From Fen-1258 sp041658245 (GTDB taxonomy: Bacteria; Bacteroidota; Ignavibacteria; Ignavibacteriales; Melioribacteraceae), in assembly GCA_041658245.1 (NCBI GenBank), contig JBBAAM010000091.1:1-7740 (forward strand): a stretch of 7,740 nucleotides of DNA, in the 5' to 3' direction. The notes under the pieces were generated by a model. It saw nothing but the letters and a program-made list of their open reading frames with translations, did no database searches and was not told the DNA's origin. The translations under genes were made by a program, and so were the position numbers. Positions 1 to 5,432 of this stretch are shown one piece after another (positions within the stretch are counted from its first letter, which is position 1; the number at the start of each line of letters is the position of its first letter).

Positions 1-359
1 AAATAGTAGTTTGAAGATCCGGTTACAACAAACTTAACATTGTATTTATCAATGTGATATTTAATAATTTTTGTTATATCGGGAAAGTTTTGTATTTCAT
101 CGATAAAAACATATAACCTTCCATTACCCGCACCCGCTTCGTTTCTAAGTACTTCATAAACCGCATCGTAATTTATGTTTTCAAAATGGAGCAGATCCAA
201 CGGGTTTTCAAAATCATACCACAGCTTCGGTTCATTAACCTGCTCATATAGCTGTTTCATTAATGTTGTTTTACCGACCTGGCGCATACCGGTTATTATC
301 AAAGCATTTTTGTGTTCTAAATACTTCGATAAATCATTAAAAAGGTATCTTTTTTTCAT
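1..359 (-). CDS. AAA-type ATPase, DUF4143 family, N-terminal part (cut by the window edge)
   Basis: The open frame starts at an ATG at 359-357 and runs off the left edge, giving 119 visible residues without a stop. Visible motifs are a Walker A P-loop GMRQVGKT (residues 24-31), a Walker B segment LYVFIDEIQ (82-90) and a sensor-like strand VVTGSS (111-116). That order and spacing are typical of the AAA_14/DUF4143 ATPases, which are usually about 380-420 residues, so roughly the first third is present. The cellular role of this family is poorly defined; many members are accessory genes found next to toxin-antitoxin modules. No strong Shine-Dalgarno sits before the ATG, only an A-rich stretch. 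Its leader contains an inverted repeat at 375-400. The family call is firm; the function is unknown. Confidence 0.85.
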   Translation of the reverse strand, partial: MKKRYLFNDLSKYLEHKNALIITGMRQVGKTTLMKQLYEQVNEPKLWYDFENPLDLLHFENINYDAVYEVLRNEAGAGNGRLYVFIDEIQNFPDITKIIKYHIDKYNVKFVVTGSSNYY

Positions 360-374
360 ATCTGTAAATTTTTC

Positions 375-400
375 TTTACAAATTTACGTTTATTTGTAAA
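375..400 (-). promoter_or_regulatory. Inverted repeat in the ATPase leader, possible operator
   Basis: TTTACAAAT (375-383) and ATTTGTAAA (392-400) are perfect 9-base inverted arms with an 8-base spacer. They lie 16 bases upstream of the ATPase start codon. The dyad could be an operator or part of a promoter. AT-rich dyads of this size also arise by chance, so this is a weak call. Confidence 0.3.
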
Positions 401-619
401 ATACGCAAGTCTTTTGATGGTTTGGGTAGAGAGAATAATTTATCGCTGGTTTGGTCTTTCTGCGGTCAGCAGTTTAAGCCTGACAGGTCTGCGGAAATTC
501 GCGGTAGTATTCAACGCCAACCCAAAATATGTTTTTTTATAATTGTTATTTGGTTGGTAAACTAATTTATACGACATCTTTTTACGGCTTACAACTTTCT
601 TCTCACTAAATAACTGCTT
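401..619. other. Intergenic stretch without a recognisable gene
   Basis: I see no convincing gene here. A 45-codon minus-strand frame (440-577) has no ribosome site and no family likeness. A near-palindrome CCTGACAGG lies in this stretch, of a type that recurs in spacers of Bacteroidota-like genomes. TCTGCGG occurs twice within about 30 bases. Confidence 0.5.
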
Positions 620-830
620 CTAATAAAGTTTAGGGATCTGATTAATCCTTTTAATCACTGCCTCAAAATCTAAACCACCTATCTCTAAATACCATTTAAT
701 TGATCCATACCGTGGGCGGTTTTCTTCATTCACTAATTTTAGAGCTTCTTCGCGGGTAAACATTCCTTCACGAATTTGATTGCTTCTGATCTTCTATTTC
801 TTTCTCTTCCCAGCGGTAATAATCGAACAT
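620..830 (-). pseudogene. Remnant of a WbpG-like N-acetyl sugar amidotransferase (C-terminal end, frameshifted)
   Basis: On the minus strand, the frame that ends in TAG at 622-620 reads IRSNQIREGMFTREEALK, then a stretch containing ENRPRYGSIKWYLEIGGLDF, and ends in IPKLY. From memory this is the C-terminal signature of the PP-loop N-acetyl sugar amidotransferase / WbpG-like family, which makes amidated sugars for surface glycans. Just upstream a different frame reads MFDYYRWEEKEIEDQK (from 830), which also resembles that family. The residues that normally separate the two blocks are missing and the reading frame changes, with TGA and TAG stops near 770-796. Full-length members have about 370-380 residues; only about 65 remain. 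This looks like internal deletion plus decay of a former glycan gene. The family assignment rests on recall and needs a protein search. Confidence 0.55.
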
Positions 831-1067
831 AGAGTTTGTCCTAACTTTACAAGTTTAATGCGCTTTGCGAAATACGGGCAACCACGGGACGGAGAAGAAT
901 AGGCAATTGGCTGAATGTTTTCTAAGATAAACGAAATCATCGCAAAGTAAGAAATCGCATCCCTTATCAATAATGCTGAAAGTAATTTATGGTATTGTTT
1001 TATAGTAAAATCAATAAATGGCAAGATCAAAAATCAAATTGTCACTATGAACGAATATGACAAATTT
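831..1067. other. Degenerate sequence upstream of the amidotransferase remnant
   Basis: A minus-strand open frame (794-1030, 78 codons) covers this stretch, but I recognise no family in it. A second frame reads GCDFLLCDDFVYLRKH and is interrupted by stops on both sides. Switching between weak frames suggests decayed coding sequence, possibly more of the same broken gene, but I cannot assign it. A small dyad TTGTCA...TGACAA lies around 1038-1063. Confidence 0.35.
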
Positions 1068-1280
1068 TTATGCAACTGAGCTTTTAAGTGATAACGAAAG
1101 TGGAATATTTTTTAACTCACTTACTTTCAAAATTGAAAAGCCAAGTGTATTCCCTTCTTCATCAACTTTTTCCATAACTGCATCATTTTCTGTTTCTTTA
1201 TAATAGCCGACTTTTTTCTCGAAAACTACTTCTAAGTAATCAGCTTCTTTATCAAACCATATCTTTATTTCTTTTCCCAT
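1068..1280 (-). CDS. DUF2283 family small protein
   Basis: The gene encodes 70 residues. The pattern IKIWFDKEADYLEVVF near the start and EEGNTLGFSILKVSEL in the second half matches the DUF2283 family (PF10049), whose members are small beta-rich proteins of about 60-80 residues. The biochemical function is not established, but these genes often sit beside toxin-antitoxin genes. The ATG at 1280 is preceded by a good ribosome site (AAGGTG, 7 bases upstream). It follows the RelE-like toxin gene by 53 bases on the same strand, so it is probably the third gene of that operon. Whether it acts with the pair or is a passenger is unknown. Confidence 0.85.
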   Translation of the reverse strand: MGKEIKIWFDKEADYLEVVFEKKVGYYKETENDAVMEKVDEEGNTLGFSILKVSELKNIPLSLSLKSSVA

Positions 1281-1333
1281 AATAAATCACCTTTTTTAAT
1301 TGTATCTGTAAAATAAGAAGTAATCAGTAAAAA

Positions 1334-1606
1334 TTATTTTTGTTTATAGATATCCTTTCGATGCCCAATACTATGAACTATAATAGTCAGATCATGATGA
1401 AAAATTTCTAAAATTATTCTATATGAACCTTCGCGAAGTTTATAGAGACCGGCAAGATCACCCTTCAAAGGAAACACCTTCGTAGAGCCTACATTTGAGG
1501 ATAACCAATGAAGACGTTCAACAATTCGTCGTGCCGTCTGTTTATCCAATTTCTCTAATTCTTTAGATGCGGATTTTAACAATCGAATGGAATATACGGA
1601 AGTCAT
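1334..1606 (-). CDS. RelE/ParE-type toxin of a type II toxin-antitoxin pair
   Basis: The protein has 90 residues, the normal size for the RelE/ParE superfamily. An N-terminal strand and helix (VYSIRLLKSASKELEKLD) leads into LKGDLAGLYKLREGSYRIILE (residues 47-67) and the C-terminal block GHRKDIYK (81-88). The basic residues Arg58, Arg63, His82, Arg83 and Tyr87 lie where RelE mRNA interferases carry their active-site residues; the C-terminal GHR-x-x-x-Y is typical of RelE rather than the gyrase-targeting ParE branch. The start overlaps the antitoxin stop by four bases (ATGA, 1606-1603), and no separate Shine-Dalgarno is seen, which implies translational coupling. The likely role is ribosome-dependent mRNA cleavage when free of antitoxin; the target is inferred from family only. 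Confidence 0.9.
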   Translation of the reverse strand: MTSVYSIRLLKSASKELEKLDKQTARRIVERLHWLSSNVGSTKVFPLKGDLAGLYKLREGSYRIILEIFHHDLTIIVHSIGHRKDIYKQK

Positions 1607-1821
1607 CGAAGACCAAGCCGGGTAATGACATGGTGAATGTCTTCACCTCTTTCTCCGGCGGCAACACTCTTCTTTTGACGAATCAACCGTTTACGAACAT
1701 TTTCTTTAAGTATCTCCCCTTCTTCAAGATCACCTAAAATTTCAAAAAGTTTTTGTTCAACAACCTTAGCGATTATTTCAGTGAACTCTTTTTTAGTGAT
1801 ATTTGCAATTGTTGTTGCCAT
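1603..1821 (-). CDS. Antitoxin of the RelE/ParE-type pair
   Basis: The protein has 72 residues if started at the ATG at 1821-1819. This start is chosen because AAGGAG lies six bases upstream; a TTG five codons earlier would place that site inside the gene. The N-terminal half (KKEFTEIIAKVVEQKLFEIL) is predicted helical, followed by an acidic GDLEEGE turn, a basic helix rich in Arg/Lys (residues 43-51) and a C-terminal HHVITRLGL tail. Small antitoxins of this layout commonly precede RelE/ParE toxins. Gene order antitoxin-toxin with ATGA overlap is classical. It should neutralise the toxin and probably help repress its own promoter. I see no certain DNA-binding domain, so the family name is left open. 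Confidence 0.85.
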   Translation of the reverse strand: MATTIANITKKEFTEIIAKVVEQKLFEILGDLEEGEILKENVRKRLIRQKKSVAAGERGEDIHHVITRLGLR

Positions 1822-1827
1822 GGTAAA

Positions 1828-1833
1828 CTCCTT
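1828..1833 (-). promoter_or_regulatory. Ribosome binding site that sets the antitoxin start
   Basis: AAGGAG on the minus strand lies six bases before the ATG at 1821. This favours the 72-residue product over the longer TTG-started version. Confidence 0.7.
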
Positions 1834-1921
1834 CAACTATGATTGTAAATAAATTTTCTATTAGTCTGCGGTATCTTAACTCTTTATTTAGCGGCATCTT
1901 TTTGTTTTTTTATTGTAGCAA

Positions 1922-1961
1922 TCACAAATGAGTATAATAAAATGATATTTAATTCACAAAT
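1922..1961 (-). promoter_or_regulatory. Direct repeat flanking the promoter, candidate operator
   Basis: TCACAAAT occurs at 1922-1929 and again at 1954-1961, the same orientation, 32 bases apart (about three helical turns). One copy overlaps the -35 box and the other lies just past the -10 box. Such placement fits binding of the antitoxin or toxin-antitoxin complex for autorepression. This is an inference from position only. Confidence 0.35.
1931..1959 (-). promoter_or_regulatory. Sigma-70-like promoter of the toxin-antitoxin operon
   Basis: On the minus strand, TTGTGA (1959-1954) and TATACT (1936-1931) are separated by exactly 17 bases. The -35 box matches the TTGACA consensus at 4 of 6 positions and the -10 box matches TATAAT at 5 of 6. 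The predicted start of transcription is near 1924, giving a leader of about 100 bases before the antitoxin ATG. In an AT-rich spacer such boxes can occur by chance. Confidence 0.5.
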
Positions 1962-2355
1962 TATTATACCCATAATCTTACAACCTTCCTATTTTCCCAC
2001 CTTCCTGCTGCCCTATGCCCCGTGTACCCCACCCCTCAATACGCATTCTCATCCCCCCTCAACATCTTCCAGACTGTTAACTTTGAATAAAGGAAGATGT
2101 GAAAATTAGAAGATAGGATGATTGGAAATTAAAAACTACACTTTTAATTTGCAAGATGGGTGTTAATGCAAATTTTTCAACTTTATTCAAATACGCAAAT
2201 TTAAATACCGGGAAATGCAGAGTTAATTGAAGTTAAACGGGTGGGGGGAATTGAAGCAGAGGACAAAAGTTATAAGCGTTTGTTTTCATTTTTGAGCAAA
2301 GTACAGAGGGGAAAATTGGTATAGAAGTAGGTAAAGGTAAAGGAAGAAGTAAGTT
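1962..2355. other. Intergenic region of about 390 bp without a gene
   Basis: I see no gene on either strand. From about 1981 to 2060 the plus strand is C/T-rich and shows a loose 8-base period (units such as CTATTTTC and CCACCTTC). An AT-only hairpin lies at 2126-2150 (9-base arms, 7-base loop). Near 2327-2355, next to the stop codon of the four-helix-bundle gene, there is a short purine-rich run with GGTAAA-like units. Confidence 0.5.
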
Positions 2356-2709
2356 CTAACGCAAAGAAAGAATTATTTTGTTTAAATCGTTGCATATTTT
2401 GTCTAATCTGGCATCAAAAATTTTTGCAGTTTCTTCTTTGATATACTCGACTCTTCTTCCATATTCAATATGATTTTGCGTCTCTGTAACTGATCCTCTT
2501 GAATAATAATAGAAATTTATTTTGTCTAGCGTATGATTTCGTCCGTATGCCTCTGCTATGTTAGCAGATATACTTGAGGCAGCTCTTCTTAGTTGAGACG
2601 TTAATTCATAATCTTCTTTTTTAGGAAAGTTTTCCGAAATCTTAAAAATTTCAACAGCTAAATCCATTGCATCTTTCCAAACCGGCATATCTTTAAACGA
2701 TTTATACAC
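2356..2709 (-). CDS. Four-helix-bundle protein (S23 / 23S rRNA intervening-sequence protein family)
   Basis: The product has 117 residues, the usual size for this family (PF05635). Family marks are the start FKDMPVWKDAMDLAVEIFKIS, LTSQLRRAASSISANIAEAYGR in the middle (roughly residues 37-58) and a helical second half containing RGSVTETQNHIEYGRR. The family folds as a four-helix bundle and forms oligomers; it was first met inside 23S rRNA intervening sequences, but many copies, like this one, are far from rRNA and have no known function. The start is a GTG at 2709 with GAGGT a few bases upstream. It follows the YjbH-domain gene by 50 bases, a gap that is filled by a hexamer array. A distant relative lies at 6973-7326. 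Confidence 0.87.
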   Translation of the reverse strand: MYKSFKDMPVWKDAMDLAVEIFKISENFPKKEDYELTSQLRRAASSISANIAEAYGRNHTLDKINFYYYSRGSVTETQNHIEYGRRVEYIKEETAKIFDARLDKICNDLNKIILSLR

Positions 2710-2711
2710 TT

Positions 2712-2759
2712 TACCTCTGCCTCAACCTCTTCCTTTCTCTCTTCCTCTACCTATCCTCC
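2712..2759 (-). repeat. Degenerate 6-base tandem array between the YjbH and four-helix-bundle genes
   Basis: Eight consecutive hexamers fit the loose plus-strand consensus NNCCTC (for example TACCTC, TGCCTC, AACCTC), exactly filling the space from the YjbH stop codon to two bases before the GTG start of the next gene. On the transcript it is purine-rich (GAGG-type) and includes the ribosome site of the downstream gene. Confidence 0.65.
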
Positions 2760-3467
2760 TCACAACCCAAAACTCACCCCCGCACCCCCACTGAAATACT
2801 TCCACCTCAACCATCCCCCAAGCAATGTTATGTGATCAAAAAACTTAACTCTAATTCCTCCGTTTGAATGCGTGCCATCGTATTCGGTCATTAATTCTAA
2901 CGTATTAAAGAACTTAAAATCAATACCGCCAAATAGACCGACAAAATTATGATTATCAGCTTTTATCCAATCAACACCGTAACCAAGATGAAAACCTATT
3001 TCACTTAAAAAGGAAGTTGTAGCTATATGTTTTGAAGTTACAACGTATAAAGCGTTATTATGTATTGCGGATTCGCCACCAAAAACACCTAGTAAATCGT
3101 GCATACCTAAAACAATTGCAGGAGAATATTGTCCTTCTTCAATAAATCTGAGTCTCACACTTGGTGTTCTATCCCCAATAGCTTGCCCGCTTCCCTGAAG
3201 ATTAATCAATCTTGTTAATCTTACGCTTGCTTCCACAAATGGTAGAAAGCTTATTGTAACATACGGTGAGTATGCATCATATCTATAGCTGCCAAATGAC
3301 ACATAATCCCTCTGTATATAACTAACTCCAAAACTCACTTGCCGGTCTGGTTGCATCTCAGCAGTTGGAATGGTTAATAGTCCCGTCAGACCTTCCAAGT
3401 TTTGCCCTCGACACAGCATAGTAACTATTAAACAGATAAAAAATGTTAGACAAAAAAATTTCTTCAA
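2760..3467 (-). CDS. YjbH-domain outer-membrane protein of the polysaccharide cluster
   Basis: The product has 235 residues. A basic start and hydrophobic run (residues 1-17, MKKFFCLTFFICLIVTM) form a signal peptide, followed by GLTGLLTIPTAEMQPDRQVSFG, the hallmark of the YjbH/DUF940 group linked to exopolysaccharide production. The remainder alternates short amphipathic strands ending in an aromatic-rich C-terminus (WKYFSGGAGVSFGL), as in a small beta-barrel. E. coli YjbH is much longer (about 700 residues), so this is a short version. The start is a TTG that follows directly, with no base between, the TAG of the acetyltransferase gene; AAAGG lies eight bases upstream. An ATG 16 codons later would cut away the signal peptide. 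It probably helps export or anchor the glycan; this is inference. Confidence 0.8.
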   Translation of the reverse strand: MKKFFCLTFFICLIVTMLCRGQNLEGLTGLLTIPTAEMQPDRQVSFGVSYIQRDYVSFGSYRYDAYSPYVTISFLPFVEASVRLTRLINLQGSGQAIGDRTPSVRLRFIEEGQYSPAIVLGMHDLLGVFGGESAIHNNALYVVTSKHIATTSFLSEIGFHLGYGVDWIKADNHNFVGLFGGIDFKFFNTLELMTEYDGTHSNGGIRVKFFDHITLLGGWLRWKYFSGGAGVSFGL

Positions 3468-3938
3468 CTATTTAACCTTTCTTATCACTCTAGCTGGCAC
3501 GCCGGCTACAATTGTGTTTGGCGGAACATCTTTAGTTACTACAGCACCTGCACCAACAATTGCATTTTCACCGATAGTAACGCCGCATAATATGGTTGAT
3601 GAAGAACCAATTGAAGCGCCTTTCTTAACAAAAGTCTCAACTACTTGCCAGTCTGTTTCGGTCTGTAAAGAACCATCTGCATTTGCAGAACGGGGATATT
3701 TATCATTTATAAACGTTACATTGTGACCGACAAATACATTATCCTCAATATGTACACCTTCACAAATAAATGTATGTGTAGATATTTTACAATTTTTTCC
3801 AATTGTTGCATTTTTCTGAATTTCAACAAATGTACCGACTTTACTTCCATCATCAATAGAACAGCCGTACAGATTAACAAAATCAAAAATCTTAACGTCT
3901 TTACCAAGTTTAACATTATTAATATTTTTCTTTTCCAT
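3468..3938 (-). CDS. WbpD/WlbB-type sugar N-acetyltransferase (left-handed beta-helix)
   Basis: The protein has 156 residues and is dominated by hexapeptide repeats (for example IDDGSKVGTFVEIQKNATIG, residues 28-47, and ASIGSSSTILCGVTIGENAIVGAGAVV from 108). The loop FINDKYPRS (77-85) followed by GSLQTETDW is characteristic of the WbpD/WlbB group, and the end VPPNTIVAGVPARVIRK is the usual C-terminal coil. In that group the enzyme transfers acetyl from acetyl-CoA to the 3-amino group of a nucleotide-linked amino sugar in the cytoplasm. Neighbouring oxidoreductase and aminotransferase genes supply the preceding steps. The ATG at 3938 has AGGGG eight bases upstream. The exact sugar (UDP-linked acid or dTDP-deoxysugar) cannot be fixed from sequence alone. 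Confidence 0.88.
   Translation of the reverse strand: MEKKNINNVKLGKDVKIFDFVNLYGCSIDDGSKVGTFVEIQKNATIGKNCKISTHTFICEGVHIEDNVFVGHNVTFINDKYPRSANADGSLQTETDWQVVETFVKKGASIGSSSTILCGVTIGENAIVGAGAVVTKDVPPNTIVAGVPARVIRKVK
3476..3481 (-). promoter_or_regulatory. Ribosome binding site for the TTG start of the YjbH-domain gene
   Basis: GAAAGG on the minus strand lies within the last codons of the acetyltransferase gene, eight bases before the TTG at 3467. It supports the TTG start and the intact signal peptide. Confidence 0.55.
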
Positions 3939-3988
3939 TTTACTTTCCCCTGTATTTCTTTTGACTATTTAAAATTCACTTTCTTCTT

Positions 3989-4028
3989 GTCACATTGTTA
4001 CTTGGTTACATTGTCACATTGTAACTTA
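3989..4028 (-). repeat. Degenerate 8-base tandem array ending at the oxidoreductase stop codon
   Basis: Five contiguous octamers of the plus-strand type GTCACATT / GTTACATT fill 3989-4028. Two copies (3989-3996 and 4013-4020) are identical. The right-hand boundary coincides with the first base of the TAA of the oxidoreductase gene, so the last unit contains the stop codon. Confidence 0.7.
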
Positions 4029-5027
4029 GTTTATTTCTATTAACTCACCCTTATTTTTAATTGATTTTTCAGCTGCCTCAAGTATCTTAACAACTGCCAA
4101 TCCTTCTTTGCCGCTGGTGATTGGCGCTCTTGATTGTCTTATGGCTTCAATAAATTCTTTGACACCAAGTGCTAATGCTTCTGCTTGATTTACTTTCGGG
4201 GAGTACATATCACCTATCCTATATTGAATTAGAGCATCATAAATTCCTTCCTTATCCTTAAGTTCAACACCACTGTCATATACTTTTATCTTCTCGAAAT
4301 TCTCCATGTCGTCAAAAACAAGCATTTTTTTAGTTCCACCTAAAATCATTTTTCTAATTTTTACGGGTGAAGTCCAATTTACATGAAAGTGGGCAAAACA
4401 GTTTTCCTCAAAATAAACTGCAATGTGTGCAACATTCTCATGATTATAATAATTCGCTATTCCATGAGCAGATACAGCCTTTACTTTTTTCCCAAGTACA
4501 TAATCCATAATTGACAAATCATGTGGAGCTAAATCCCATATTACGTTAACATCATTTTGAAATAGTCCTAAATTCACCCGGACAGAATCGAAATACAAAA
4601 TATTTCCTAGTACTTCCTTATCGACTAGCTCCTTAATTTTTTGTACAGCACCGGTATAAATAAAGGTATGGTCAACAAATATTGTGAGATTTTTCTTCTC
4701 TGCAATTTCAATTAAGGTTTCTGCTTCGGAGGAAGTTGCAGTAAACGGTTTTTCAACCCAAATGTGTTTACCGGATTCAAGCGCTTTTTTCGCAAACTCA
4801 AAATGCAATCCTACTGGTAAGGCAATAGCTATGCAATCCAATTCCGGATTTGTCACAAATTTATCAGGATCTGAACTTAGTGTAACTGTCGGGAATCTAC
4901 CATTAATCCATTTTAATCGTGCTTCATTTAAATCGCAGCCTGAAACTTGACTTACATCGCTATTTGCTGCAAAATTCCTAATCAAATTTGGACCCCAATA
5001 ACCGAGACCGAGAATTCCTATTTTCAT
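4026..5027 (-). CDS. Gfo/Idh/MocA-family sugar oxidoreductase (WbpB/WlbA-like)
   Basis: The enzyme has 333 residues, a normal length. It starts with the NAD-binding Rossmann motif GILGLGYWG (residues 4-12), has the family signature EKPF (92-95) with the conserved lysine, then VDHTFIYTGAVQKIKE (118-133) and WDLAPHDLSIM (164-174), where the histidine is the usual catalytic-site residue. WbpB/WlbA members oxidise C3 of UDP-N-acetylglucosaminuronic acid to the 3-keto sugar, which a DegT-type enzyme then aminates. The gene lies 87 bases ahead of the WbpD-type acetyltransferase, and a DegT enzyme is in the same cluster, which supports that role. The ATG has GAAGGTG about four bases upstream. A palindromic element ends 52 bases before the start. 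Substrate is inferred from context. Confidence 0.88.
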   Translation of the reverse strand: MKIGILGLGYWGPNLIRNFAANSDVSQVSGCDLNEARLKWINGRFPTVTLSSDPDKFVTNPELDCIAIALPVGLHFEFAKKALESGKHIWVEKPFTATSSEAETLIEIAEKKNLTIFVDHTFIYTGAVQKIKELVDKEVLGNILYFDSVRVNLGLFQNDVNVIWDLAPHDLSIMDYVLGKKVKAVSAHGIANYYNHENVAHIAVYFEENCFAHFHVNWTSPVKIRKMILGGTKKMLVFDDMENFEKIKVYDSGVELKDKEGIYDALIQYRIGDMYSPKVNQAEALALGVKEFIEAIRQSRAPITSGKEGLAVVKILEAAEKSIKNKGELIEIN

Positions 5028-5079
5028 TTTTCACCTTCTTTTAGATTTAGTTTATAGTATGTCGAAATAAGCCGAATTG

Positions 5080-5240
5080 ATATTAGTAAGTCATCTTACG
5101 CAGAAAGGAAAGATTCGCCACGAAGACTCTAAGGCACAATGGTTTCACCAAGAAAAACATAAACTTTGTGAAGATTTTGTGTCTTTGTGCCTTAGTGGCT
5201 AAGTTTTTCATGTGGACTGTGTAAGGTGACTTAGTAATAT
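5080..5240. mobile_element. 161-bp nested palindrome with terminal inverted repeats (MITE-like)
   Basis: The outer arms, 5080-5103 and 5217-5240, are inverted repeats with 21 of 24 positions matching (core TAAGTCA ... TGACTTA). Inside them a second imperfect inverted repeat has arms 5117-5152 and 5164-5199 with 27 of 36 pairs matching, around an A-rich 11-base loop. The inner arms begin GCCAC and end GTGGC. No coding frame spans it. No clear target-site duplication is visible, other than a symmetrical TA-rich end. It could be a non-autonomous transposable element, a REP-like repeat, a bidirectional terminator, or the source of a long hairpin RNA. Confidence 0.6.
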
Positions 5241-5383
5241 GTAGTAGATAGCAGGATATATGGGGTAGATAATTAGGAATAGGCAGTAATAAGTAAAGAG
5301 TCTGTGTAAGAATTTTCTTGAGAGTTTATAATTTCAAGTAAACTTTTTATATCTAAAATTTCTATACCCCAACTCCCCCAAAT
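5241..5383. other. Spacer between the palindromic element and the sugar-phosphate transferase
   Basis: No gene is visible. The first 60 bases are purine-rich with a loose 8-base period (GTAGTAGA, TAGCAGGA). Together with the palindrome this makes a gene-free gap of about 400 bp, the longest inside the cluster, so a promoter for the oxidoreductase-acetyltransferase-YjbH genes may lie here, but I could not identify boxes with confidence. Confidence 0.4.
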
Positions 5384-5432
5384 TCTTACTTCTTATTTCT
5401 TACTTTTTATTTTTACTTCCTACTGCTTCCTA
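5384..5432 (-). repeat. Degenerate 7-base tandem array ending at the sugar-phosphate transferase stop codon
   Basis: Seven 7-base steps cover 5384-5432. The first four are clear (TCTTACT, TCTTATT, TCTTACT, TTTTATT) and the rest decay into CTTCC/TACT-type units. The last unit includes the TAG stop (5432-5430) of the sugar-phosphate transferase. Confidence 0.6.

Noticed and set aside
440..577. 45-codon minus-strand open frame between the ATPase and the amidotransferase remnant
   Set aside because: No ribosome binding site and no family resemblance; part of it is the translated CCTGACAGG-type repeat.
794..1030. 78-codon minus-strand open frame
   Set aside because: No family likeness, no ribosome site, and its sequence overlaps an alternative frame that better matches the decayed sugar amidotransferase (MFDYYRWEEKEIE).
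2126..2150. AT-only hairpin with 9-base arms
   Set aside because: No GC in the stem and no T-run placed as in a terminator; expected by chance in AT-rich DNA.
2356..2709. 23S rRNA intervening sequence as the origin of the four-helix-bundle gene
   Set aside because: No rRNA sequence is visible on either side of this gene or of the one at 6973-7326.
3370..4043. Plus-strand open frames opposite the YjbH and acetyltransferase genes, and a second minus-strand frame at 3716-3916
   Set aside because: They are antisense or shifted-frame shadows of genes with clear family motifs.
5074..5246. Target-site duplication around the 161-bp palindrome
   Set aside because: The bases just outside the terminal repeats differ on the two sides; only symmetrical TA-rich ends are seen, which are part of the arms.
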